Source: Halococcus salifodinae DSM 8989 (GTDB taxonomy: Archaea > Halobacteriota > Halobacteria > Halobacteriales > Halococcaceae). Taken from it: a DNA stretch of 64,000 nt. The stretch covers positions 142,731-206,730 of the forward strand of contig NZ_AOME01000054.1 of NCBI RefSeq assembly GCF_000336935.1, given 5' to 3'. The notes under the pieces were generated by a model that had not been told where the DNA came from, made no database searches, and was given only the letters and a program-made list of their open reading frames with translations. Positions within the stretch are counted from its first letter, which is position 1. Each line of letters begins with the position of its first letter. Below, in pieces: positions 25,625 through 33,049 of the stretch. Both the position numbers and the translations under genes were made by a program.

Positions 25625-25963
25625 CTACGAGCGACCCGCGCCATTGAGCCACTCGTCGGCCCACGCCTCGATCTCGTCGAAAACGGGACACAGCGCCTCG
25701 CCCTTCTCGGTGAGTCGATAATACGTGGCGATCGGGGCGTCCTCTTCGATCCGGCGATGCACGAGGTCCGCCGTCTGGAGATCATCGAGCACCCGCGAGA
25801 GGGTGCGTGAGCTCGCGTCGGTCGAGCGCTTGAGCTCGTTGAACCGCTTCTCGCCGTCTTGGAGGTCGTGGAGGACCACTAGACGCCACTGCGACCCGAT
25901 CTGGTCGAGCGAATCCACGACGGCGCACGCCTCCTCGCCGTGGCGTGATTGCTGGGATGACAT
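25625..25963 (-). CDS. HxlR family winged-helix transcriptional regulator
   Basis: 112-aa regulator with the HxlR pattern: CAVVDSLDQIGSQWRLVVLHDLQDGEKRFNELKRSTD, then the recognition helix and wing SSRTLSRVLDDLQTADLVHRRI and TYYRLTEKGEAL. HxlR proteins sense electrophiles such as quinones and aldehydes and repress detoxification genes. The ATG at 25963 is chosen because the long upstream extension is not haloarchaeal in composition. It is divergent from the first DoxX gene. A TGATACC element lies two to four bases upstream of its own start, and the same sequence lies in the promoters of both DoxX genes, so it is probably autoregulated. Confidence 0.88.
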   Translation of the reverse strand: MSSQQSRHGEEACAVVDSLDQIGSQWRLVVLHDLQDGEKRFNELKRSTDASSRTLSRVLDDLQTADLVHRRIEEDAPIATYYRLTEKGEALCPVFDEIEAWADEWLNGAGRS

Positions 25964-25966
25964 CGG

Positions 25967-25973
25967 TGATACC
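25967..25973. promoter_or_regulatory. TGATACC half-operator at hxlR start
   Basis: TGATACC here is identical to the right half of the palindromes at 26023-26039 and 26658-26674. It lies just upstream of the hxlR ATG (reverse strand GGTATCA), a position suited to autorepression. No clear second half is visible, so it may be a weak site. Confidence 0.45.
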
Positions 25974-25999
25974 TGATTACATACGTGTCCGCGAGAGAA

Positions 26000-26039
26000 T
26001 ATATAAGTTCGGATTCCAACTAGGTAACGTTGTGATACC
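26000..26039 (+). promoter_or_regulatory. promoter and operator of the first DoxX gene (TATA + GGTAAC-N5-GATACC)
   Basis: A TATA box TATATAA (26000-26006) is followed after 16 bases by the inverted repeat GGTAAC-N5-GATACC (26023-26039), which would overlap the transcription start. The same arrangement with the same spacing occurs at 26634-26674. A repressor bound here would block initiation. HxlR, encoded divergently, is the obvious candidate. The TATA box is almost palindromic and may serve hxlR too. Confidence 0.7.
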
Positions 26040-26111
26040 GACTTGCGGATACTCCGACGACACCCGGAATCGTTCGACGATCGATCGGCCGGTCTCCACG
26101 GGAAATCATCC

Positions 26112-26549
26112 GTGATCGCGCTCCAGGCTGGCATTTTCGATGCGTCGGGCGCTGGAATCGTCTTCCTGGTCGCGCGGCTCCTGTTCGGTGGCGTGCTCGC
26201 GTTCATGGGTATGAACCACTTCATGAACGCCGACCAGATGGTTCCCTACGCGGACGCGAAGGGCATCCCGGCCGCAAGTCTGCTGGTTCCGTTCAGCGGC
26301 GGCCAGCTGCTCTTCGGCGGCCTCGCAATCGTCTTCGGGATCTATCCCGTGCTCGGGGGAGGCGCGATCGCCGTGTTCCTCCCGATCGCGGCGGTCATGA
26401 TGCACGATTTCTGGGCGGTTTCCGAGGAGGAACAGCAGTCAGAGCTGACCGACTTCCTCAAGAACGTCGCCATGACCGGCGGGGCGCTGGCCTTCCTCGC
26501 GGCCGGCGGCGTCGACTGGCCGTTCGCGCTCGGCATCGGCGCGTTCTGA
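26112..26549 (+). CDS. DoxX family membrane protein (copy 1)
   Basis: 145-aa four-helix membrane protein of the DoxX family. It shows the family N-terminal VARLLFGGVLAFMGMNHFMN, then PYADAKGIPAASLLVPFSGGQLLFGGLAIVFG, then HDFWAVSEEEQQSELTDFLKNVAMTGGALAF. DoxX proteins occur in quinone- and thiol-stress operons (for example MhqP/CatD), but their chemistry is unclear. No ATG fits. The GTG at 26112 is chosen by comparison with copy 2, whose leader is homologous and places its ATG at the equivalent point. It sits between the divergent hxlR and DoxX copy 2. About 190 nt separate the two copies, and each has its own TATA and operator. Confidence 0.78.
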   Translation: MIALQAGIFDASGAGIVFLVARLLFGGVLAFMGMNHFMNADQMVPYADAKGIPAASLLVPFSGGQLLFGGLAIVFGIYPVLGGGAIAVFLPIAAVMMHDFWAVSEEEQQSELTDFLKNVAMTGGALAFLAAGGVDWPFALGIGAF

Positions 26550-26633
26550 TCGCGGTTTTGCCCCGTGGAAACGGATCGAGATAATCGGTGCGATGGCATC
26601 GATGTCACCTCGTTACATCGGCGTCCGGGAAGT

Positions 26634-26675
26634 GATATACGTGCCCGACGCTAACCCGGTATCGAAGTGATACCG
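26634..26675 (+). promoter_or_regulatory. promoter and operator of the second DoxX gene (TATA + GGTATC-N5-GATACC)
   Basis: A TATA-like GATATAC (26634-26640) is followed after 17 bases by a palindrome GGTATC-N5-GATACC (26658-26674; seven-base arms if the flanking C/G pair is counted). Spacing and site match those before DoxX copy 1. The following leader is also similar to that of copy 1, so promoter, operator and leader look duplicated with the gene. Confidence 0.72.
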
Positions 26676-26737
26676 ACTACTACTCTCCGACGACGCATCG
26701 CGAATCGATCGCCGGCTCACGGGACGGTGAGTGTCTG

Positions 26738-27109
26738 ATGGGACGACTCTCGACACTCGGGCGCGCGCTGTTCGGCGGCGTACTCGCGTTCACCGCGATC
26801 GACAACCTCCGGGACATCGACGGGATGGCCGCGTACGCCGAGTCGAACGGCGTGCCCGCGGCCGACCGACTCGTGCCGCTTTCGAGCGGCATGTTGCTGG
26901 CCGGCAGTCTCGGGGTCGTCCTCGGTCGTGCCCCGCGGCTGTCCGCCGGCGCGATCGCGGCGTTTCTCGTCGGCGTGACGCCCACGATGCACGACTTCTG
27001 GAACCGGGAGGACGGGGAGCGCGAACAGCAGGTGATCCACTTCCTGAAGAACACCGCGCTGCTCGGCGGTGCGCTCTTTTTCCTCTCGCGCGGTCCCGCC
27101 GACGAATAG
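26738..27109 (+). CDS. DoxX family membrane protein (copy 2)
   Basis: 123-aa paralogue of the protein at 26112-26549, with the same four-helix plan: RALFGGVLAFTAIDNLRDIDGMAAYAESNGVPAADRLVPLSSG, GSLGVVLGRAPRLSAGAIAAF, and HDFWNREDGEREQQVIHFLKNTALLGGALFF. The shared HDFW and HFLKN/DFLKN elements identify a tandem duplication. It is followed by the VOC gene after 29 nt and the flavin reductase gene, all co-directional, so these three probably form one transcript from the operator-bearing promoter. The ATG at 26738 lies about 75 nt after the predicted transcription start. Confidence 0.82.
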   Translation: MGRLSTLGRALFGGVLAFTAIDNLRDIDGMAAYAESNGVPAADRLVPLSSGMLLAGSLGVVLGRAPRLSAGAIAAFLVGVTPTMHDFWNREDGEREQQVIHFLKNTALLGGALFFLSRGPADE

Positions 27110-27138
27110 CTCGCGAAGCCACCCCGAATTTTCGATTT

Positions 27139-27627
27139 ATGCCAGACACACCACCCACCACCGGCCTGCACCACGTGACGAACATCTGTACCGACATGGA
27201 ACGGACGAAGGAGTTCTACGAGGAGGTGCTCGGGTTCCATACCGTCAAAATGACCGAGAACTACGACGACCCAGGAACACCGCACTACTACTTCTCGCTG
27301 ACGCCCGAGGGCGAACCCGGGATGACGGTGACGTACTTCGAGTACCCGAACTCGCAGGGCCAGCCCGGTCCGGGGGCGTCCCACCACTTCGCCATCGGGG
27401 TCGAGAACGAGGAGACCCTTCGAGAGTGGCGCGAGCACCTGATGGACCACGACGTTCGCGTGTCGCGCGTTCGTGACCGCACCTATTTCAAGAGCATCTA
27501 CTTCAACGATCCCGACGGGCTGGTGTTCGAGATCGCCACGCATGGCCCGGGGTTCACCGTCGACGAGGCTGAACCGGGCAGCGAGAAGATCGACTCGCCG
27601 GACGAGCGGGGCGGCCCAACAGCGTGA
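27139..27627 (+). CDS. VOC family (glyoxalase/ring-cleaving dioxygenase-like) protein, MhqO-related
   Basis: 162-aa vicinal-oxygen-chelate protein. The opening GLHHVTNICTDMERTKEFYEEVLGF is the first half-domain, with HHV supplying a metal-ligand His. ASHHFAIGVENEETLREW gives the second His and KSIYFNDPDGLVFEIATHGPGF the Glu. The SIYFNDPDG.L.E.AT pattern matches MhqO/LinE-like ring-cleaving dioxygenases, yet the protein has only one of the two VOC modules found in full-length dioxygenases (about 310 aa). It is therefore either a half-size dioxygenase acting as a dimer or a related lyase. Its place between DoxX and flavin reductase genes supports quinone or hydroquinone detoxification. Confidence 0.82.
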   Translation: MPDTPPTTGLHHVTNICTDMERTKEFYEEVLGFHTVKMTENYDDPGTPHYYFSLTPEGEPGMTVTYFEYPNSQGQPGPGASHHFAIGVENEETLREWREHLMDHDVRVSRVRDRTYFKSIYFNDPDGLVFEIATHGPGFTVDEAEPGSEKIDSPDERGGPTA

Positions 27628-28223
27628 CCCGCATCGATCCCGACGAGCTCGACGGCTCGCTGTACCGTACGCTCGCGGGCGCGGTGATCCCGCGGCCGAT
27701 CGCGTGGGTGAGCTCGCTCTCCCCGGAAGGCGTCGAGAACCTCGCGCCGTACTCGTTTTTCAACGTCGTCAGTACGTCGCCGCCGGTCGTGATGTTCGCG
27801 CCGACCGATCGATCGAATCAGCCCGAGGGCCTCTCGGATACGGCGCGTAACGCGCTCGACACCGAGGAGTTCGTCGTCAACGTCGTCACCGAGCCGCTCG
27901 CCGAGGCGATGAACGTCACGAGCGCGACGCTTCCACCGGAGGAAAGCGAGTTCGATCACGCAAGTCTCGAACGGACAGCCTCCGAAACGGTCGCGCCGCC
28001 GCGGGTCGCCGTGGCCGAGGTCGCGTTCGAGTGCGAGCTCTACGAGTCGATCGACGTCGGCTCGAACACGATGGTGCTCGGCGAAGTCGTCTCAGTCTAT
28101 CTCGACGAGGACGTGACGACCGACGGCAAGCTCGACGTGGAGAAACTCGACGCGATCGGCCGGCTTTCCGGGAGTTACTACTGCCGGACCGACGGCCGCT
28201 TTCGGATGGAGCGCCCGGAGTAG
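27624..28223 (+). CDS. flavin reductase family / FMN-binding protein
   Basis: 199-aa protein of the DIM6/NTAB flavin reductase-like family, which binds FMN in a split-barrel fold. Diagnostic stretches are YRTLAGAVIPRPIAWVSSLSPEGVENLAPYSFFNVVSTSPPVVMF, and a C-terminal DAIGRLSGSYYCRTDGRFRMERPE. It uses a GTG start that overlaps the VOC gene stop (GTGA, 27624-27627), so the pair is translationally coupled. Together with the DoxX proteins and HxlR it resembles bacterial quinone-stress operons, where such a protein would reduce flavin or a quinone. Confidence 0.88.
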   Translation: MTRIDPDELDGSLYRTLAGAVIPRPIAWVSSLSPEGVENLAPYSFFNVVSTSPPVVMFAPTDRSNQPEGLSDTARNALDTEEFVVNVVTEPLAEAMNVTSATLPPEESEFDHASLERTASETVAPPRVAVAEVAFECELYESIDVGSNTMVLGEVVSVYLDEDVTTDGKLDVEKLDAIGRLSGSYYCRTDGRFRMERPE

Positions 28224-28250
28224 GCGATGCGCTGCGGTTGCTGTGTGGTT

Positions 28251-28547
28251 GTGGTGGCGGTGCGGTAGCGGGCCTGGCGTCCTGACGAGCGCAGCGAATC
28301 GAGGCTCAGGAGAGCTTCGCTCTCCTGGCGTCTCGTGTGAGTGAAACGAGCACGAGGCTTGTCGGAGGTTTCTCTGACAGCGGATGAAGGGCGAGGCCGC
28401 TCCGCGGCCGAGGGCTTCGGCGGTGCTGTGCGGTTTGCAGTCGCGGTGCGGTCGCTGAAAGCGTCGTATCCGCGCGAGCGGCGCGAGGTGCGAGCGGAGT
28501 GAGCACCTCGATGCGAACGGCGAGCGAAGCGAGCGCGGTTCGCCGCG
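28251..28547 (+). repeat. interspersed non-coding repeat, copy A
   Basis: About 300 bp with strong similarity to the reverse complement of 47792-48148. Shared blocks include GCGCAGCGAATCGAGGCTCA, a hairpin AGGAGAG-N5-CTCTCCT (28308-28326), the CTGACAGCGGATGAAGG region and GCGCGAGCGGCGCGAGGTGC. Copies differ by an 11-bp indel and a roughly 60-bp block, and substitutions in the hairpin loop leave the stem intact. Reading frames through it (such as one ending TSLVLVSLTRDARRA) are not kept in frame between copies, so it is non-coding. It has no transposase and no terminal repeat that I can see. The 28224-28754 gap also contains further small hairpins. Confidence 0.82.
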
Positions 28548-28701
28548 AACGAGTGCCGGAGTTCCCGCGAGCCGAAGGCGAGCGGAGCACGGAAGAGCTT
28601 GCTCTTCCGGAGGAACGAGTGAGCGGGTGTTTTTAGTCCACCGGAAGACTCGCTTCGCTCGTCTTCCGAGCCTTCGTTCGCCTCCGGCTCACGAAGACAG
28701 G

Positions 28702-28744
28702 TTTTACTCCGGAGGGTCGCCTACGACGACCCTCCGGAGTAAAA
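28702..28744. terminator. bidirectional hairpin terminator
   Basis: A perfect 18-bp inverted repeat (TTTTACTCCGGAGGGTCG at 28702-28719 with its complement at 28727-28744) encloses a 7-base loop. The arms end in T4 on one strand and A4 on the other, so the RNA of either strand forms a GC-rich stem with a U-tract. It lies just beyond the stop of the UPF0058 gene (reverse strand) and after the flavin reductase operon and repeat A, a fitting place for convergent termination. Confidence 0.72.
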
Positions 28745-28754
28745 AGTGGGGTTG

Positions 28755-29033
28755 TTAGAGCTTCTGTTCGGTGTCGTCGGCGAGCTCGCGCATCCGTTTG
28801 CCGATCCGACCGGCGTCGGAGAACTCGTCCTCGCTCATCCCCTCCGCGAGGGCGTTGCCGAGGACGAACACGGCGTGTTTGTGTTCACTTTTCGACTTGT
28901 GGACGTCGTCGGGAGAGATGTCGAGTTCGGCGTACTCGTCGAACAGTCCGGGATCGACCTCCTCGCGGTCCTGAACGTACTCGGTGATCAGCACCATCTG
29001 CTCGTGGAGTTCGAGCAGTTCGTCTTTGTGCAT
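28755..29033 (-). CDS. UPF0058 family protein
   Basis: 92-aa helical acidic protein of the archaeal UPF0058 family. Its opening MHKDELLELHEQMVLITEYVQDREEVDPGLFDEYAEL and the closing HKHAVFVLGNALAEGMSEDEFSDAGRIGKRMRELADDTE are characteristic. The function of the family is unknown; the compact helices and coiled-coil-like heptads suggest a small dimeric protein. The ATG at 29033 is used instead of one at 29075, since the family begins MxKxELLxLH. It ends 10 nt from the bidirectional hairpin and lies 68 nt downstream of the ribbon-helix-helix gene in the same direction. Confidence 0.85.
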   Translation of the reverse strand: MHKDELLELHEQMVLITEYVQDREEVDPGLFDEYAELDISPDDVHKSKSEHKHAVFVLGNALAEGMSEDEFSDAGRIGKRMRELADDTEQKL

Positions 29034-29101
29034 TACCCGTCTGTACGATTGGGCTCGGTTTAATCGTTGTCCCAAGCGTGGTCACGTACCCCACTCGGAG
29101 T

Positions 29102-29317
29102 TCAGAAGACGTACTCGTCCTCGTGACCCATCATACCGTCGTCTTCGAGGCCCGGTTCCTCGTCCTCGTCCGTGGGCCCACTCGTCTGATACGCGCGCAT
29201 ACCGGCCGAAATCAGCTCTTCGATGGCTTCCTCGCGGTTGAGGAATTCTCCCTCCTCGACCATCCGAGCGATCCGCATTTCGAGCTGTTCCGGGATCGTG
29301 ATCTCTACCTTGGGCAT
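29102..29317 (-). CDS. ribbon-helix-helix (CopG-like) DNA-binding protein
   Basis: 71-aa protein. Residues 1-40 form a ribbon-helix-helix domain (MPKVEITIPEQLEMRIARMVEEGEFLNREEAIEELISAG), with the beta-strand KVEITIP predicted to enter the DNA major groove as a dimer. A very acidic tail (about residues 46-71) follows and may modulate DNA binding or bind a partner. Its targets are unknown. There is a TATA-like TTAAATA about 28 nt upstream of the ATG on the reverse strand (29343-29349). UPF0058 follows in the same direction. Confidence 0.85.
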   Translation of the reverse strand: MPKVEITIPEQLEMRIARMVEEGEFLNREEAIEELISAGMRAYQTSGPTDEDEEPGLEDDGMMGHEDEYVF

Positions 29318-29676
29318 CGGAGCAATCGTGCTTCGACAGAAGGGTATTTAACTCTGACGGGAACATCGGTTCGCTTGTGTGAAAAAACACCGATCGAAAC
29401 GGAAACATTCGTTACTGTTTCCGTAGACCGATCGATGGCTCGTTTCGTCGGAGCGATCCGTGAGAAATTCGGCGACGGCGGATCGAACTGCACATCGGTC
29501 GTCGGCCGGCACCGAAGCGACGTGTTCTCACAGGGTGACGCGGCAATTACACCAACTCGTCGGTCGGCGTCGTGCTGACTTTCGTGATCGTTCGATCGAT
29601 ACGCGACGAGATGGCGAAAACCGGGCGAGAGCGGTGGAAGGACACGCTCAAGGGCTTGCCACCCGAACGTCCGGTA

Positions 29677-31020
29677 ATGGAACAGGCAGGGAACGAAGGC
29701 CGACCGACGAACGTCGCGGGCGGGCGGTTGGTAAGCCGCACGCGGGAGGTTTCCGATCTGTCCTTTTCAGCATTTCTCGCCAGCCAGTCGGCACCGCGCG
29801 TGTCGTGGGCGACACCCGATGGGTTCGAACTGGTCGGCGGCGACGCGGCGGCCACGCTCACGGCCACCGGGCCCGACCGATTCGACACGCTCCGTGAAGA
29901 CGCGGCGGCGCTGTTCGCCGACAGCGACACCGACGGACCACCTGCCGCACGCCCGCGGGCCATCGGCGGGCTCGCGTTCGACCCGTCGCACGAACCCGCT
30001 CCGCCGTGGACCGGGTTCCCTGGGGCTTTGTTCGTCGTCCCGCGGGTCCAACTCACTCGAGCCGACGATCGGACGTGGCTGACCGTCACGGCAGCCGGGC
30101 CGGACCTCGATCCAGCGACGGTCACGGCCGATCTCGATGCCGCTCACGACGCGATCACCGATCTGCCGATGATGCGCCCGAGCGGCGGCGGGCCGGGAGT
30201 CACCGCCACTCGACGGACTGCCTCGAAGGACGAGTGGACCGACGGCGTCGCGGCAGTCGTCGAGCGGATTCAGGCGGGCGACCTCCGGAAGGTCGTGCTC
30301 GCAACCGCCCTCGACGTCGACCTCGCCTCGTCGATCGACGTGCCAGGCACCCTCGAACGCCTCCGACGGACCTATCCGGAGTGCTATCGGTTCCTCGTCC
30401 AACCCACGGCCGAGTCCGGGTTTTTCGGTCCGCCGCCAGAGCGCCTCGTGAAGATCACGGGTCAGGCGGTCGAAACCGAGGCGCTTGCGGGATCGGTCGC
30501 GCGCGGCGACACGCCCGAAGCGGACGCCGAACTCGCGCGCTCGCTCGAAACCAGCGAGAAGATCCGCCACGAACAGGGGGTCGTGGTCGACGCCATCCGC
30601 GAACGGCTCGCGCCGCTCGGCGAGGTTCGGGTCGGCGAGCGCGGCGTTCGGAAGCTCGCGAACATCCAACACCTCCGGACACCGATCACCGCGACCCTCG
30701 ACGACGATACACACGTTCTCGACGTCGTCGAGGCGCTTCACCCGACGCCCGCGGTCGGCGGGCTGCCGCCCGAGCGCGCGCGTGAGGTCATCCACGAGAC
30801 CGAACCGTTCGATCGCGGGTGGTACGCCGCCCCGATGGGATGGTTCGACGCCGCGGGCGACGGCGAGTTCGCGGTCGGGATCCGATCGGCGGTCGCCGGT
30901 GGCCGCCACGCCCGACTCTACGCCGGTAACGGCATCGTCGCCGACTCCGATCCCGACGAGGAGTGGGCCGAACTCGGGCCGAAGTTCCGGCCCGTGCTCG
31001 ACGAACTCGAACGCGAATGA
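29677..31020 (+). CDS. menF: isochorismate synthase (menaquinone biosynthesis)
   Basis: 447-aa chorismate-binding enzyme that isomerises chorismate to isochorismate, the first committed step of menaquinone synthesis. The catalytic C-terminal domain carries IQAGDLRKVVLATALDVD, FFGPPPERLVKI, ETEALAGSVARG, NIQHLRTPI (about residues 330-340), VVEALHPTPAVGGLP and ARLYAGNGIVADSDPDEEWAELGPKF. The N-terminal part (GGLAFDPSHEP) also fits isochorismate synthases rather than anthranilate synthase. The ATG at 29677 is preferred over an ATG at 29572 because the upstream extension lacks similarity. Its stop overlaps the menD start (ATGA), so the two are coupled. Confidence 0.93.
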   Translation: MEQAGNEGRPTNVAGGRLVSRTREVSDLSFSAFLASQSAPRVSWATPDGFELVGGDAAATLTATGPDRFDTLREDAAALFADSDTDGPPAARPRAIGGLAFDPSHEPAPPWTGFPGALFVVPRVQLTRADDRTWLTVTAAGPDLDPATVTADLDAAHDAITDLPMMRPSGGGPGVTATRRTASKDEWTDGVAAVVERIQAGDLRKVVLATALDVDLASSIDVPGTLERLRRTYPECYRFLVQPTAESGFFGPPPERLVKITGQAVETEALAGSVARGDTPEADAELARSLETSEKIRHEQGVVVDAIRERLAPLGEVRVGERGVRKLANIQHLRTPITATLDDDTHVLDVVEALHPTPAVGGLPPERAREVIHETEPFDRGWYAAPMGWFDAAGDGEFAVGIRSAVAGGRHARLYAGNGIVADSDPDEEWAELGPKFRPVLDELERE

Positions 31021-32840
31021 CTGGGGACGAGCGCGACTCCAGCAATTATTCGAACTGGCCGAACCGCAACACGCTCTGGGCCGAGACGTTCGTCGACGAA
31101 CTCGCGAAGGGAGAGGTTTCGGCGGTCTGTATCGCGCCGGGCAGCCGCTCGACGCCGCTCACCGTGGCGTTCGCCGACCACCCCGAAATTCGAATCTTTT
31201 CCCACCTCGACGAGCGCTCGGCGGCCTTCTTCGCACTCGGGCGGGCGAAACGTACCGGCGAGGTCACCCCCGTGCTCTCGACCTCGGGGACTGCGACCGC
31301 GAACTTCCACCCCGCGGTGATCGAGGCGAACCAGGCGCGCGTCCCGCTGCTCGTGCTGACCGCCGACCGGCCGCCCGAGCTCCGCGACAGCGGCGCGAAT
31401 CAAACCATCGACCAGGAGAAGCTGTACGGGTCGGCGGTCCGGTTTTATCGTGATCTCCCCGAACCCGCGGCCGACGGCCGAAAGCTCCGCTCGCTCCGGG
31501 TCGACGCTGCCCGCGCACTCGCGGCCAGCACTGGGACGCCGTCCGGTCCCGTGCATCTCAATTTCCCGCTCCGGAAGCCGCTCGAACCCATCCCCGTGTC
31601 GGGCGACGTGCCGGACGGGTTCGAGGACGACGAACCGCTCGCCGCGACGGGCCGTGACGGACCGTTCGTCCGGACCGAATCCGGCCGAGCCGAACTCGAC
31701 GATCACAGCATAGAACGGGTTCGTGAGGGGCTCGCAACCGAGCGCGGCCTCGTCGTCGCCGGGCCGAGCACGACGCTCGACCCATCGGCGGTTGCCGCAC
31801 TCGCGAGCGCGACCGGCTTTCCAGTGCTCGCGGACCCGCTCTCGGGGCTCCGATATGGTCCCCATCTCACCGAGCTCGACGTTCCCGTGTGTGGCGGCTA
31901 CGACTCGTATCTCGACGCGCGCACGGTCGACGACTGGCCTGCTCCCGAAGTCGTCCTCCGGGTCGGCGCGTCGCCCACCTCGAAGGCCCTCAGAAACTAC
32001 CTCCGCGACGCGGTACGGGGGTCGGGAACACGTCAGTTCGTCGTCGACCCGGCGGGCGAGTGGCGCGAGGCCACCTTCACGGCGAGCGATCTCGTGATCG
32101 CCGATCCGAACAGACTCGCGCGCAAGCTCGCGGAGCGGGCGGAGCGGGCGGAGCGGACCGACTCGTCTGCGAGCGAGGCGTGGCGCGAGCGATTTCGGAC
32201 GGCCGAGACAGACTATTGGAACGCAGTTGAGGCTGCACACGACGACCAGTTCTTCGAAGGCACGATTCCGGGAGACGTGATCGCGAACGCACCCGACCCC
32301 GCAACGGTGTTCGTCTCGAACTCGATGACCGTACGCGACGCCGACCGGTTCGGGCGGCCCCGCGACGCCGGCCTCACCGTGCTCGGCAATCGGGGGGCGA
32401 GCGGGATCGACGGGATCGTGTCGTCGGGACTCGGCGTGGGGAGCACGACCGACGACCCGCTCGTGCTCGTGGTGGGTGATCTCGCCTACTACCACGACAT
32501 GAACGGCCTGCTCGCGCTCTCGCGCTGCGGGGTCGACGCTACGATCGTCGTCGTCAACAACGACGGCGGCGGGATCTTCCGGATGCTCCCGATCGCCGAG
32601 TTCGATCCTCCCTTCACCGAGCAGTTCGAGACCCCACACGGTCTCGATTTCGCGCCGACAGCCGATATCTACGGCTTCGAGTTCGTCCGAGTCGACGAAC
32701 GCGATGCGTTTCGGGACGCCTACCAGGCATCGCTCGAAAGCGCCGGCAGCCAGATCATCGAGGTCGAGTTCGATACTGGGACGAGCCACGAGTTCCGCGA
32801 GACGGTCCACGAGCGGGCGTGCGACGCGATCGACGAGTGA
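31017..32840 (+). CDS. menD: 2-succinyl-5-enolpyruvyl-6-hydroxy-3-cyclohexene-1-carboxylate synthase
   Basis: 607-aa thiamine-diphosphate enzyme joining isochorismate with 2-oxoglutarate. The N-terminal domain has CIAPGSRSTPLTVAFADHP and the catalytic-region HLDERSAAFFALGRAKRTG and TSGTATANFHPAVIEA. The ThDP-binding C-terminal domain has LGNRGASGIDGIVSSGLG (about residue 457) and IVVVNNDGGGIFRMLPIAEF (about 511-530). It starts with an ATG overlapping the menF stop. The linker around residues 375-400 carries a Glu/Arg-rich repeat (ERAERAERTD), probably a harmless expansion. Next comes a tiny zinc-protein gene and then menB. Confidence 0.96.
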   Translation: MTGDERDSSNYSNWPNRNTLWAETFVDELAKGEVSAVCIAPGSRSTPLTVAFADHPEIRIFSHLDERSAAFFALGRAKRTGEVTPVLSTSGTATANFHPAVIEANQARVPLLVLTADRPPELRDSGANQTIDQEKLYGSAVRFYRDLPEPAADGRKLRSLRVDAARALAASTGTPSGPVHLNFPLRKPLEPIPVSGDVPDGFEDDEPLAATGRDGPFVRTESGRAELDDHSIERVREGLATERGLVVAGPSTTLDPSAVAALASATGFPVLADPLSGLRYGPHLTELDVPVCGGYDSYLDARTVDDWPAPEVVLRVGASPTSKALRNYLRDAVRGSGTRQFVVDPAGEWREATFTASDLVIADPNRLARKLAERAERAERTDSSASEAWRERFRTAETDYWNAVEAAHDDQFFEGTIPGDVIANAPDPATVFVSNSMTVRDADRFGRPRDAGLTVLGNRGASGIDGIVSSGLGVGSTTDDPLVLVVGDLAYYHDMNGLLALSRCGVDATIVVVNNDGGGIFRMLPIAEFDPPFTEQFETPHGLDFAPTADIYGFEFVRVDERDAFRDAYQASLESAGSQIIEVEFDTGTSHEFRETVHERACDAIDE

Positions 32841-32929
32841 GGTCCGGTGGTGACTCTCGACAACTCTTCCCCGGGAGCCGCTGGACCGACGACCGATAGG
32901 CCTTCGGTCGCGCGGTACTACCGGCTGGC

Positions 32930-33049
32930 ATGAGCGTTCTCAGCAGGCTCTTCGGGGCGAACTGGCGGTGCGGGTCGTGCGGGAAGGAGTACTACCGGAA
33001 CCCGTCGACGTGCGGGAACTGCAACGGGACCGTTTTCGAACGAGCCTGA
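32930..33049 (+). CDS. 39-aa CPxCG-like zinc-binding miniprotein
   Basis: Short frame of 39 residues in the menD-menB gap. It begins MSVLSRLFGANWRCGSCGKE and ends with STCGNCNGTVFERA. Two CxxC knuckles (CGSC at about residues 14-17 and CGNC at 28-31) make a complete four-cysteine zinc site of the type found in haloarchaeal small zinc-finger proteins. Codon choice is GC-rich as in neighbours, and the stop is followed by the menB leader. It could be a regulator or a protein-interaction module. Function is unknown. No promoter is evident, so it is probably read through from menD. Confidence 0.7.
   Translation: MSVLSRLFGANWRCGSCGKEYYRNPSTCGNCNGTVFERA

Noticed and set aside
28306..28590. 94-codon minus-strand frame in repeat copy A
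   Set aside because: The counterpart frame in copy B (47788-48099) is shifted by indels not divisible by three, so the coding claim is not supported.
30918..32810. 630-codon minus-strand frame opposite menD
   Set aside because: It is the reverse-complement shadow of menD, with no recognisable domain.
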